From positions 124,001 to 188,000 of the forward strand of contig NZ_QLTT01000006.1 in assembly GCF_003269295.1 (NCBI RefSeq): DNA of 64,000 bases, given 5' to 3'. Both the position numbers and the translations under genes were made by a program. The stretch is from Lentzea atacamensis (lineage in GTDB: Bacteria; Actinomycetota; Actinomycetes; Mycobacteriales; Pseudonocardiaceae). Below the pieces are notes generated by a model that was given only the letters and a program-made list of their open reading frames with translations, was not told where the DNA came from and ran no database searches. Positions 56,750 to 64,000 of the stretch are shown here, one piece after another; position 1 is the first letter of the stretch; each line of letters starts with the position of its first letter.

Positions 56750-57835
56750 TCAGGCAAGCAAAAATCGCTTAAGCACGTCGAAACACCCGGTGATCTGATG
56801 GACCGGCACGTGCTCCTCCCTGGTGTGCGCCAACGTCGGATCCCCAGGCCCGAAATTGACCGCGGGCATGCCCAACGCCGCAAAGCGAGCCACGTCCGTC
56901 CACCCGAGCTTGGCCACCGGTGTCCCCCCAGCAGCCTCGACCAACTCCTGCGCCGCAGGCGCGTGCAGCCCGGGCAACGCCCCAGCCGCGAAGTCCGTGA
57001 CCGCAACCTCGAACCCGTCGAAGACCTCACGCAAATGCTGCTCGGCCTGCGCCACCGACCGATCCGGCGCGAACCGGTGGTTGACCGTGAGCACGGCCTC
57101 GTCCGGCACCACGTTCCCGGCCACCCCACCGCTGATCTTCACGGCCTGCAGCCCCTCGTGGTACCGGCACCCGTCGATCTCGGGCTGCCGAGGCACGTAC
57201 GCCTCCAGCCGCCGCAACGCCTCCCCCATCCCGTGGATGGCGTTGACCCCCATCCACGACCTGGCGGTGTGCGCCCGCTTCCCACTGGTCCTGATCTCGA
57301 TCCGCATGGTCCCCTGACACCCGGCCTCGACCGTCCCGTTGGACGGCTCACAAACGATGGCCAGGTCCCCCATCAACCATTCGGAAAGCTCCCGCTGAAT
57401 GCGCGTGAGCCCGTTCCGCTCGGCCTCGATCTCCTCGCAGTCGTAGAACACGAACGTCAGATCGTGCCGCGCGTTCGGACTGAGGGCCGCAACGGCCAGC
57501 ATGACCGCGTCGCCGCCCTTCATGTCCACGGTCCCGCACCCGTGCAGCACGTCCCCTTCACGCCGGCTGGGAAAGTTCAGGTTGATCGGCACGGTGTCGA
57601 GATGCCCCGCAAGCACCACCCGCCGCTCCCGCCCGAGGTGTGTCCGCGCCAGCACGGCGTTCCCTGATCGAGTGATCTCCAGATGCGGCGCGTGCAACGC
57701 CAACGACCGCTCAACCAGATCCGCGATCTCCGCCTCCTCCCCGGACACGCTGCGTACATCCACCAACGCAGTGGTCAAATCAATCGGGTCGGCGAAGAGA
57801 TCAAGGGTGTCTGACACGCCGTTCACCCTACTCAT
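56750..57835 (-). CDS. dapE: Succinyl-diaminopimelate desuccinylase
   Basis: A 361-residue M20 metallopeptidase. Metal ligands: LAGHLDTVP (His), CGTVDMKGGDAV (Asp), CEEIEAERNGL (Glu), and the late AHTREEHVPVHQI (His). It produces L,L-diaminopimelate for lysine and peptidoglycan. The dimerisation lid domain is at about residues 175-290. ATG 57835 is used; GTG in MSRVNGVSD is possible. It leads the operon with two LOG genes and is convergent with nothing; dapD and dapC are 4-6 kb away. Confidence 0.93.
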   Translation of the reverse strand: MSRVNGVSDTLDLFADPIDLTTALVDVRSVSGEEAEIADLVERSLALHAPHLEITRSGNAVLARTHLGRERRVVLAGHLDTVPINLNFPSRREGDVLHGCGTVDMKGGDAVMLAVAALSPNARHDLTFVFYDCEEIEAERNGLTRIQRELSEWLMGDLAIVCEPSNGTVEAGCQGTMRIEIRTSGKRAHTARSWMGVNAIHGMGEALRRLEAYVPRQPEIDGCRYHEGLQAVKISGGVAGNVVPDEAVLTVNHRFAPDRSVAQAEQHLREVFDGFEVAVTDFAAGALPGLHAPAAQELVEAAGGTPVAKLGWTDVARFAALGMPAVNFGPGDPTLAHTREEHVPVHQITGCFDVLKRFLLA

Positions 57836-57868
57836 CCACCTTCCCCACTAGCCCGTTCGGCCGATACC

Positions 57869-58291
57869 GTGCGCTCCGTGATCAAGCGCACACTCCTGGT
57901 CATCCCCCTGATGCTCATGGCCACCGGCTGCGGCGAGCCCCCGGTGGCCTGCGCCCACCAGTGCGGCGAGATCCGCTCCCTCTTCACCGCTCCCTGCGGC
58001 TCCCAGCACAGCGGCACCCCGGCCGACTGCGCCACGTGGGTGGCCAGGGTCAGCTCCATGACCCGCAAATTGGACCAGTCGTTCCAGGGCAAGCAGGTCG
58101 AGGACGACGTGCGCGAGGCCCTCCCCCGCCTGATGACCGCCGTGGGCGACTTCGAGGCCCACAAGTGCGGCGAAGTGCGCGTCGACAACGTCTCCAGCAC
58201 CGACGCCCGCCAGTCGAAGTGCAACGAGGCCCTGATCGCCACCAGGGGCGACCTGAGCTCCCTGTACTTCAGCGCGGAAGTCCCCGGCTAG
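57869..58291 (+). CDS. Small Cys-rich lipoprotein
   Basis: A 140-residue lipoprotein with signal IKRTLLVIPLMLMATGC (lipobox Cys at about residue 21). The mature part has seven further Cys (CAHQC, APC, ADC, HKC, SKC), indicating disulfides. I recognise no family. GTG at 57869 or 57878. It is divergent from dapE with 33 bp between starts, so they share one promoter region. No role can be proposed. Confidence 0.65.
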   Translation: MRSVIKRTLLVIPLMLMATGCGEPPVACAHQCGEIRSLFTAPCGSQHSGTPADCATWVARVSSMTRKLDQSFQGKQVEDDVREALPRLMTAVGDFEAHKCGEVRVDNVSSTDARQSKCNEALIATRGDLSSLYFSAEVPG

Positions 58292-58338
58292 GCCGGGAGC
58301 CGCGGAGGGCCACCGCTCCCAGCCGGTCGGGGCCGCGG

Positions 58339-58767
58339 TCAGATCCGGGTCATGGTGGACGGGTAGCCGCCCCCGCCGGGGTAGACCCATTCACCGGTGA
58401 CCGTGGTGCCGTCGGCGCTGAAGGTGCCCCGGTAGTAGGCCGGGCTGCCTTTCGCGCCACCCCAGATGGTCAGCGTGTCGCCGGTCAGTTCGTAGACGTA
58501 GTCGAGGGTGTTGCCCATCGAGTCGTAGAACCGGGACGCCACGTCCGCCCCGGCCGGCTCACCGAACGGGCGCAGGTTGCCGATCACCTCCATTCCGGTG
58601 ACCGGCTGCCCGAACTGGATGAGCTCGACGTGCTGGAGCAGGAAGAACCGGCCGGGCATCCACTCGTACCGCACGGTTCCCTCGGCACCGCCGGTCACCT
58701 TCCAGGTGCCGACCAGCCGGTCCAGGGCTCGCACGTCAGCGCTCGGCTGGGTGATCGTCTCGGTCAT
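58339..58767 (-). CDS. DUF1579-like beta-barrel protein
   Basis: A 142-residue soluble protein: LDRLVGTWKVTGGAEGTVRYEWMPGRFFLLQHVEL, then ASRFYDSMGNTLDYVYEL and GTTVTGEWVYPGGG. This is the DUF1579/lipocalin-like pattern of ligand-binding proteins. ATG 58767 with GAGGACGAG upstream. The upstream region has a TGTCGA-N17-CGA pair consistent with ECF42-dependent promoters, linking it to the sigma factor at 59995. Confidence 0.7.
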   Translation of the reverse strand: MTETITQPSADVRALDRLVGTWKVTGGAEGTVRYEWMPGRFFLLQHVELIQFGQPVTGMEVIGNLRPFGEPAGADVASRFYDSMGNTLDYVYELTGDTLTIWGGAKGSPAYYRGTFSADGTTVTGEWVYPGGGGYPSTMTRI

Positions 58768-58804
58768 CTCGTCCTCCTCGGCTCGCTTGCTGTGTGCCGG
58801 TACC

Positions 58805-58830
58805 TCGGAGCTGGCCCCTGCGCCTCGACA
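58805..58830 (-). promoter_or_regulatory. Candidate ECF42-type promoter of the DUF1579 gene
   Basis: On the minus strand TGTCGA (58830-58825), 17 bases, CGA (58807-58805). ECF42 sigma factors recognise TGTCGA with CGA/TC at -10, as I recall from Streptomyces work. An ECF42 gene lies 1.2 kb away in the same cluster. Confidence 0.5.
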
Positions 58831-58840
58831 TCCCTTCGTG

Positions 58841-58854
58841 GTGACGCAGGTCAC
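58841..58854. promoter_or_regulatory. CRP-like palindrome in the divergent gap
   Basis: GTGAC-GCAG-GTCAC, close to the actinobacterial CRP consensus TGTGA-N6-TCACA, between the DUF1579 and DUF998 genes. By itself a weak predictor. Confidence 0.3.
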
Positions 58855-58932
58855 ATTCGCGGGAGGTCGAGAGCCACGTGGCGGCGACGTGGTTGCGGCG
58901 AACACTCACCAAACCGCTCCCGAGGAGGAGTC

Positions 58933-59571
58933 ATGGTCGCCGTCCGCACTGCCCCCGTTGCCCGCCGGTCGTCCGGGCGTCTGCTGATCGCCGGTGCCCT
59001 TGCCGGGCCGGTCTTCTTCACCTCGGTGCTCGCCCAGATGCTCAGCAGGGAGGGCTTCGACATCACCCGGCACCCGATCAGCCAGCTCTCCACGGGCAGC
59101 CTCGGCTGGCTCCAGGCCGCAACGTTCGTGCTCGCGGGCCTGGGCTGCCTGGCACTGGCGGCGGGTGTCCGGCGCACGCTCACCGAGGGAGCCGGCAGAC
59201 GGGTGCTGCCGGTGTTCGTCGGGATCTTCGGAGCCGGGCTGGTCGCCGCCGGCCTGTTCACCATGGACCCGGAGAACGGCTTCCCCGCCGGCACCCCGGA
59301 CGGACCGGTCGCCCGGATGTCGTGGCACAGCATCGTGCACTCGGCAGCGGCCGCCGTCGCGTTCACCGCGTTGGCCGTCGCCGCGATCGTTCTGGCCGTG
59401 CGATACGCCCGGCTGCGTCAGATGCGGCCCGCGGTGTTGAGCGGGGCGGCCGCCGTCGTGTTGCTGCTGCCCATGTCGCCGGAGTTCATGAGCATCCAGA
59501 TCGCGGTGAACGGGCTCGTGGCCTTCACCTGGACGACCGTCGTCGCCTTGTCCCTGCGCAGTGCCGCCTGA
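58933..59571 (+). CDS. DUF998 membrane protein
   Basis: A 212-residue protein with six predicted membrane helices. The DUF998 signature is seen: DITRHPISQLSTGSLGWLQ, LFTMDPENGFPAGTP and WHSIVHSAAAAVAF. ATG 58933 has GAGGAGGAG upstream. The YCII gene follows after 43 bp, then the ECF42 gene, so the three probably form a transcript. The role of DUF998 is unknown; it is often next to ECF42 sigma factors. Confidence 0.82.
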   Translation: MVAVRTAPVARRSSGRLLIAGALAGPVFFTSVLAQMLSREGFDITRHPISQLSTGSLGWLQAATFVLAGLGCLALAAGVRRTLTEGAGRRVLPVFVGIFGAGLVAAGLFTMDPENGFPAGTPDGPVARMSWHSIVHSAAAAVAFTALAVAAIVLAVRYARLRQMRPAVLSGAAAVVLLLPMSPEFMSIQIAVNGLVAFTWTTVVALSLRSAA

Positions 59572-59614
59572 GCTACGTACCGTTGCCCGAGACGATCGAC
59601 GAAGAGGAACCATC

Positions 59615-59998
59615 GTGAAGTACCTGCTGCTCAGCTACACCCCGGCCGCCGCGTGGGACGCCGGCACCGCCGACACTCCGTCCGAGGAGGCGCTGGCCGC
59701 CTTCGCCGTCTACCAGAAGTTCGAACAGGAACTGCGTGAGACCGGTGAGTTCGTCAGCAGCGAAGGACTCGGCCACCCCGCGGTCAGCACCACGATCCAC
59801 AAGAGCGCGGACGGCGTGGTGGCGACCGACGGGCCCTTCGCCGAGCTCAAGGAGGTCCTGGCGAGCTTCGCCGTGATCGACGTCGCGAGCCACGAGCGCG
59901 CGGTCCAGATCGGCGCGCGCATCGTCGAGGCACTGGGTGAGCCCATCGAGATCCGCCCGATCATGGGCGACGACTTCGGCGGGGGCTTCACCGCGTGA
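59615..59998 (+). CDS. YCII-related (DGPF) protein
   Basis: A 127-residue YCII-domain protein with the DGPF motif (VVATDGPFAELKEVL). GTG 59615 has GAAGAGGAA upstream. DGPF proteins are the standard partners of ECF42 sigma factors. The stop overlaps the sigma gene by 4 nt (GTGA), so the two are coupled. Suggested to be a small dimeric ferredoxin-like enzyme or sensor; its function is unsettled. Confidence 0.87.
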   Translation: MKYLLLSYTPAAAWDAGTADTPSEEALAAFAVYQKFEQELRETGEFVSSEGLGHPAVSTTIHKSADGVVATDGPFAELKEVLASFAVIDVASHERAVQIGARIVEALGEPIEIRPIMGDDFGGGFTA

Positions 59999-61272
59999 AC
60001 GGCGGCGCCCCCACCATCGAGCACCTGCTGCGCACCGAGGCGCCGCAGGTGCTCGGCGCGCTGGTGCGGCGCTTCGGCCAGTTCGACATCGCAGAGGACG
60101 CGGTGCAGGAGGCGTTGCTCGCCGCGAGCCGGACGTGGCCTGCCGACGGGGTGCCGGAGAACCCGCGCAGCTGGCTCATCCGCATCGGCTACCGCAAGAT
60201 GGTCGACCTGCTCCGCTCCGAGCAGGCCCGGCGCAGGCGCGAACAGGAAACCGGCCTGGCCGAGCTGGCCATGCGCGAACCAGCCCGTGACGCGGGCCCG
60301 CCACCGAACGTCGACGACAGCCTCACGCTGCTGCTGCTCTGCTGCCACCCCGCGCTCAGCCCCACGTCCCAGGTGGCGCTCACGCTGCGCGCGGTGGGTG
60401 GCCTGGCGACCGCCGAGATCGCCCACGCCTACGGCACCACCGAGAGCACCATGGGCACGCGGATCAGCCGTGCCAAACAACAGCTGGCCCGCGCGGGCGC
60501 TCGCTTCACCCCGCCCGGCGCCGACGACCGGGACAGCCGGATCACCGCGGTCACCCGGGTGCTCTACCTGATCTTCAACGAGGGCTACACCACCTCGTCC
60601 GGCGACCGGCTCACCCGCGTCGACCTGACCCAGGAGGCGATCCGGCTCACCCGCATGCTCCGCGCCACCCTGCCCGCCGACGACGCGATGACCGCCGAGG
60701 TGACCGGCCTGCTCGCGCTGATGCTGCTCACCGAGGCACGACACGCCGCCCGCACGGGCGACGACGGTGAACTCGTGCCGTTGGAGGAACAGGACCGGAC
60801 GCGGTGGAATCGCGACCTGATCCGAGAAGGCACCGAGCTGATCGACAGCGTCTGGCCACTGCGCCGGCTCGGCCCGTACCAGATCCAGGCGGCGATCGCG
60901 GCCCTGCACGCCACCGCCCCGTCTCCGGAGCAGACCGACTGGCCGCAGATCGCCGGGCTCTACCTGTGGCTCGAACGGCTCACGCCCACCGCTCCCGTGC
61001 GACTCAGCCGAGTCGTCGCGGTGGCCCAGGCCTACGGCCCGGAACGAGGCCTCGCGCTGCTCGACGACCTCAACCGCGCCCACCACCTGGACCAGAACCC
61101 GCTGACGCACCAACGCGAACGCGCCGTCCGCGCGCACCTGCTCCAGATGACCGGCAACACCACGGGCGCCGCGGCCTTCTACCGCCAGGCGGCCACCCTC
61201 ACCGACAACCACGTCGAACAGCGGTACCTCCACGACAAGGCCGACCACCTCGACCCGCCGGATCGCCGATGA
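59995..61272 (+). CDS. ECF42-type RNA polymerase sigma factor
   Basis: A 425-residue ECF sigma factor of group ECF42: region 2 (LGALVRRFGQFDIAEDAVQEAL, NPRSWLIRIGYRKMVDLL), region 4 (VALTLRAVGGLATAEIAHAY, GTRISRAKQQLARAG) and a long C-terminal TPR-like extension (NEGYTTSSGDRLTRVDLTQEAIRL, GPYQIQAAIAALHATA). There is no anti-sigma gene; the extension regulates activity. GTG start overlaps the YCII stop. It probably controls YCII/DUF998/DUF1579 genes. Confidence 0.9.
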   Translation: MNGGAPTIEHLLRTEAPQVLGALVRRFGQFDIAEDAVQEALLAASRTWPADGVPENPRSWLIRIGYRKMVDLLRSEQARRRREQETGLAELAMREPARDAGPPPNVDDSLTLLLLCCHPALSPTSQVALTLRAVGGLATAEIAHAYGTTESTMGTRISRAKQQLARAGARFTPPGADDRDSRITAVTRVLYLIFNEGYTTSSGDRLTRVDLTQEAIRLTRMLRATLPADDAMTAEVTGLLALMLLTEARHAARTGDDGELVPLEEQDRTRWNRDLIREGTELIDSVWPLRRLGPYQIQAAIAALHATAPSPEQTDWPQIAGLYLWLERLTPTAPVRLSRVVAVAQAYGPERGLALLDDLNRAHHLDQNPLTHQRERAVRAHLLQMTGNTTGAAAFYRQAATLTDNHVEQRYLHDKADHLDPPDRR

Positions 61273-61361
61273 AGCCGCCACATCGCTCAGTTCCGTGACA
61301 GAGGGGCAGCGCCCCCGGCGCCACCCACCAACCCGAACCCACCCGACTAGGCTGCACCACC

Positions 61362-62354
61362 GTGAGCACCGCATACGGCATCGGCTTGGCCACAGTGACC
61401 CCGGACGGCACCGTCCTCGACACCTGGTATCCGTCCCCAGCCCTCACCGACGCACCGGCGGAGGTAGCCGCCGAGGTGGCAGCAGAGGCGGTAGGCCTGG
61501 CCACCACCCGCCTGTCGTCCGCGGAGATCGCGGAAGCCCTCGGCGAGTCCGCCGCCAAGCTCCTGGGCGAGGACCCGGAGCGCAACGTCGAGATCGTGGG
61601 CGTGAAGGTCACCATCGACCTGACCACCGCCCCACGAGACACCTACGACGTCTGGCTGCGACTCCACCTGCTCAGCCACCGCCAGATCCGGCCCCACGGC
61701 GCCAACCTGGACGGCCTCTTCGGCCTCCTGACCAACGTCGTCTGGACCAACCACGGCCCGTGCGCGGTGGACGGCTTCGAACAGACCCGGATCCGCCTCC
61801 GCACCAGGGGTCCGGTCACCGTCTACGGCGTCGACAAGTTCCCGAGGATGGTCGACTACGTGGTCCCGTCCGGCGTCCGCATCGCCGACGCCGACCGGGT
61901 CCGCCTGGGCGCCCACCTGGCCCCCGGCACGACGGTCATGCACGAGGGCTTCGTCAACTTCAACGCCGGCACCCTGGGCAGCAGCATGGTCGAGGGCCGC
62001 ATCTCGGGCGGCGTGGTCGTGGGAGACGGCTCCGACGTCGGCGGCGGCGCCTCGATCATGGGCACCCTCAGCGGCGGCGGCAAGCAGGTCATCAGCGTCG
62101 GTGAACGCTGCCTCCTGGGCGCCAACGCGGGCCTCGGCATCTCCCTCGGCGACGACTGCGTGGTCGAGGCGGGCCTCTACCTCACCGCGGGCACCAAGGT
62201 CACCCTCCCGGACGGCGAGGTCGTCAAGGCACTGACCCTCAGCGGCCAGAACAACCTGCTCTTCATCAGGGACTCGGTCACCGGCAAGGTCCTGGTCAAG
62301 CCGCGCAAGGGCACCGGCGTCGAGCTGAACGCCGCGCTGCACGCGAACGACTGA
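61362..62354 (+). CDS. dapD: Tetrahydrodipicolinate N-succinyltransferase
   Basis: A 330-residue actinobacterial-type DapD, which succinylates tetrahydrodipicolinate in the lysine/DAP pathway. Left-handed beta-helix with RIADADRVRLGAHLAPGTTVMHEGFVNFNAGTLG, SMVEGRISGGVVVGDGSDVGGG and LGANAGLGISLGDDC. GTG 61362. It keeps its place and orientation relative to dapE as in M. tuberculosis (Rv1201c/Rv1202), though 3.5 kb of other genes have been inserted. Confidence 0.93.
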   Translation: MSTAYGIGLATVTPDGTVLDTWYPSPALTDAPAEVAAEVAAEAVGLATTRLSSAEIAEALGESAAKLLGEDPERNVEIVGVKVTIDLTTAPRDTYDVWLRLHLLSHRQIRPHGANLDGLFGLLTNVVWTNHGPCAVDGFEQTRIRLRTRGPVTVYGVDKFPRMVDYVVPSGVRIADADRVRLGAHLAPGTTVMHEGFVNFNAGTLGSSMVEGRISGGVVVGDGSDVGGGASIMGTLSGGGKQVISVGERCLLGANAGLGISLGDDCVVEAGLYLTAGTKVTLPDGEVVKALTLSGQNNLLFIRDSVTGKVLVKPRKGTGVELNAALHAND

Positions 62355-62461
62355 GCAACGCGCTTCCGGACTGAGCAGGGAGGAAACTCGGTGTCTGGGG
62401 CCCGGTCTGCCGAGGCAGGCTGGGCCCGTGCCGTTCTGATGGCTGTCGCGGGGAGGTGCAC

Positions 62462-63367
62462 GTGCTGAAGCAGCGGATCGAGCTGAACGCTCGCGCCGCG
62501 ATCGAACGTGCCCTGGAGGGGGCGCAGTCCGAGGACTCCTTCGTGGAGTTCAAGACCCAGTGGCCGGTCGACCACGGCAAGGCCGCCAGGCAGATCGCCG
62601 CGCTGTGCAACGCCGCGCGCGGGTCGGAGGCCATGTGGGTCGTCGGCGTCGACGAGAAGGGCCGGCACGTCAAGGGCGCGCTGGCCGAGGAGCTGTCGAG
62701 CTGGTGGCCGCGGGTCGAGAGCCACTTCGACGGGGTCGCGCCCGGCCTCACCACGGTGGCGTTCGACTGGGCACCTGGCAGGACAGTCGTGGTTCTCAGC
62801 CTCCAGACCGACAACGCCCCGTACGTCTTCGTCACGAAGAAGGAGCCCTACAGCAGGGAAATCCCGTGGCGCTCGGGCGAACGCACGCGAAGTGCCCGCC
62901 GCGGCGAGGTGCTGGAACTGCTGGTGCCCAAGCTGGACATGCCCGGCTGGGAGTTCGTCAGCGCGCGAGCGACGCTCAGCCAGCACTCGCCGACGCTGCG
63001 GTTCGAGGGCGATCTCTACCTGGAGACGAACCAGCCGCTGTCGCTGCCCCACCACCGCTGCCACTCGTACGCGACGTACGGGCTGGACAGCGAGACGGTC
63101 GACCTGGCGTTCAGCTTCCGCACGAACACCCGGGACGTGCGCGCGGTCGAGCGCGTCGTGCGGGTTGCGGAACCGGCCGTGCTCCACGTCAGCGCGGACG
63201 CCGACGTGGAGCTGGACGCGTTTCAGGACCTGTGGGACCTGCACTGGCACCTGGTGCTGGGGCTCGGCCTGAGCGGCGACTCGATCAGCACGAGCGTCCG
63301 GCTCACGACGGACGCGGTGCCGCCGAACCAGTTCACCCGCCGGGTGTGGTCGGCCCTCAAGCCCTGA
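62462..63367 (+). CDS. AlbA_2/Schlafen-type domain protein
   Basis: A 301-residue protein. The N-terminal AlbA_2 (Schlafen core) domain is seen in FVEFKTQWP, ARQIAALCNAARGSEAMWVVGVDEKG and the VLSLQTDNAPYVFVTKKEPY strand. The C-terminal half has no motif I recognise (VELDAFQDLWDLHWHLV). GTG 62462 has GGGAGG six bases upstream; GTG 62456 is also possible. AlbA_2 proteins bind nucleic acid and occur in regulators and some defence systems; no partner gene is present. Confidence 0.68.
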   Translation: MLKQRIELNARAAIERALEGAQSEDSFVEFKTQWPVDHGKAARQIAALCNAARGSEAMWVVGVDEKGRHVKGALAEELSSWWPRVESHFDGVAPGLTTVAFDWAPGRTVVVLSLQTDNAPYVFVTKKEPYSREIPWRSGERTRSARRGEVLELLVPKLDMPGWEFVSARATLSQHSPTLRFEGDLYLETNQPLSLPHHRCHSYATYGLDSETVDLAFSFRTNTRDVRAVERVVRVAEPAVLHVSADADVELDAFQDLWDLHWHLVLGLGLSGDSISTSVRLTTDAVPPNQFTRRVWSALKP

Positions 63368-63370
63368 AAA

Positions 63371-64000
63371 TCAGGCGCTGAGACGCTCGACGGCCGCCGC
63401 GATCCGCTCGTCGGTGGCCGTGAGGGCGATCCGCACGTGCTGGACGCCCGCCGGCCCGTAGAACGTGCCGGGAGCGGCGAGGATGCCGCGGTCGGCCAGC
63501 CAGGAGATCGTCTCCCAGGCGTCCTCACCGCGCGACGACCACAGGTACAGCCCGGCCTCGGAGTGCGTCACGGTGAACCCTGCCGCCTCCAGGGCGGGCT
63601 TCAGCACCTCGCGCCGCGCGAGATAGCGGGCACGCTGCTCGGCCACGTGAGCGTCGTCCTCGAGCGCCGCGCGCATGGCTTCCTGCACCGGCCGCGGCAC
63701 GATCATGCCCGCGTGCTTGCGAAGCTCCAGCAAACCCGAGATCAGCTCGGGGTCACCGGTGATGAACCCGGCCCGGTACCCCGCAAGCGAGGACGACTTC
63801 GACAGCGAGTGCACGGCGAGCACCCCGTCGAAGGAGTCCACAACGGACGGATGCAGCACCGACACCGGCGAGGCGTCCCACGGCAGCGCCAGGTAGCACT
63901 CGTCGGAGGCCACCACCGCGCCGAGCTCACGCGCCGCGGCGACGGCGTCACGCAGCTGCTGAGCCGACAGCACGCGGCCGGTCGGGTTCGACGGCGAGTT
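63371..64000 (-). CDS. dapC: Succinyldiaminopimelate transaminase, 3' part
   Basis: The C-terminal 209 codons of a class I/II aminotransferase; the N-terminus lies beyond the right edge. PLP lysine in SLSKSSSLAGYRAGF, the cofactor Asp/Tyr in ASDECYLAL, the upstream NSPSNPTGR and the late RIALTATDERIAAA. The sequence fits actinobacterial DapC, which aminates N-succinyl-2-amino-6-ketopimelate. It is convergent with the AlbA_2 gene (3-bp gap). The local dapC/dapD/dapE grouping supports this assignment. Confidence 0.85.
   Translation of the reverse strand, partial: NSPSNPTGRVLSAQQLRDAVAAARELGAVVASDECYLALPWDASPVSVLHPSVVDSFDGVLAVHSLSKSSSLAGYRAGFITGDPELISGLLELRKHAGMIVPRPVQEAMRAALEDDAHVAEQRARYLARREVLKPALEAAGFTVTHSEAGLYLWSSRGEDAWETISWLADRGILAAPGTFYGPAGVQHVRIALTATDERIAAAVERLSA

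Noticed and set aside
1..64000. CRISPR arrays, tRNA or rRNA genes, complete insertion sequences
   Set aside because: None could be recognised on either strand by eye.

Overview
The window is high-GC, gene-dense DNA with many GTG starts and many 1-4 nt start/stop overlaps, typical of an actinobacterium. SigE-RseA-HtrA-TatB, LpqY-SugABC, GlgC/GlgM, GpgS, a DUF3117 protein and the succinylase-type dap genes point to the Mycobacteriales/Pseudonocardiales side of the phylum. Compared with actinomycetes known to me, a Pseudonocardiaceae soil actinomycete (Lentzea/Saccharothrix/Amycolatopsis-like) fits best; this is inference. I saw no tRNA, rRNA, CRISPR array, prophage or complete insertion sequence.

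The backbone runs collinear, in reverse, with the Mycobacterium tuberculosis segment dapD-dapE-LOG-folP2-gpgS-divIVA-like-tagA-DUF3117-glgA/glgC-O-methyltransferase-sigE-rseA-htrA-tatB-mrp-DUF1003-MgtE-like-Rv1234-lpqY-sugABC-corA (recalled gene order). Relative gene orientations are kept throughout. Lineage-specific blocks have been inserted between these conserved genes.

Layout. 0-3.9 kb: NUDIX, DUF2332, MaoC hydratase, then corA behind a structured leader, followed by a 31-codon membrane ORF and its longer paralogue. 3.9-11.8 kb (accessory): second DUF2332, phosphoesterase, ParB-like protein, GNAT, ArsR/SRPBCC pair, AbiE type IV toxin-antitoxin with its operator, and an SDR. 12-17 kb: trehalose-type importer LpqY-SugABC and a stress membrane protein. 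17.1-19.3 kb (accessory): a frameshifted Imm32-like immunity gene and two unknown genes. 19.4-23.8 kb: acyl-CoA dehydrogenase, CoA-ester lyase and an APH(6)-like kinase. 23.8-36.5 kb: MgtE-like regulator, DUF1003, Mrp, Tat/HtrA/SigE envelope-stress cluster, glgC and glgM, and a lipoprotein. 36.4-47 kb: MFS transporter disturbed by a 100-bp inverted-repeat element, LysR, M19-like hydrolase, PepA, DUF3117, PaaX/crotonase, TagA and a PadR operon. 47.2-51.6 kb: cydABDC, in which all four proteins are unusually short. 51.5-64 kb: gpgS with a folP2 remnant, a secreted S15-type hydrolase, two LOG proteins with dapE, an ECF42/YCII module, dapD, and dapC running off the right edge.

How the genes fit together. 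Several parts serve envelope and storage-sugar metabolism: trehalose uptake, ADP-glucose and maltose-1-phosphate synthesis, glucosyl-3-phosphoglycerate synthesis and meso-DAP synthesis. SigE/RseA/HtrA/TatB is the envelope stress response. CorA, a membrane-free MgtE-N/CBS protein and DUF1003 suggest magnesium homeostasis. Three enzymes compatible with the ethylmalonyl-CoA pathway (MaoC hydratase, acyl-CoA dehydrogenase, CoA-ester lyase) are present but scattered.

The observations most worth a second look are: the miniaturised cytochrome bd operon, with CydA lacking its Q-loop; a matching AGTAG-N5-CTAC operator in front of padR and cydA; the in-frame folP2 remnant; the 8-bp duplication that breaks the Imm32 gene; the corA leader; and the 100-bp element at the end of the MFS gene.
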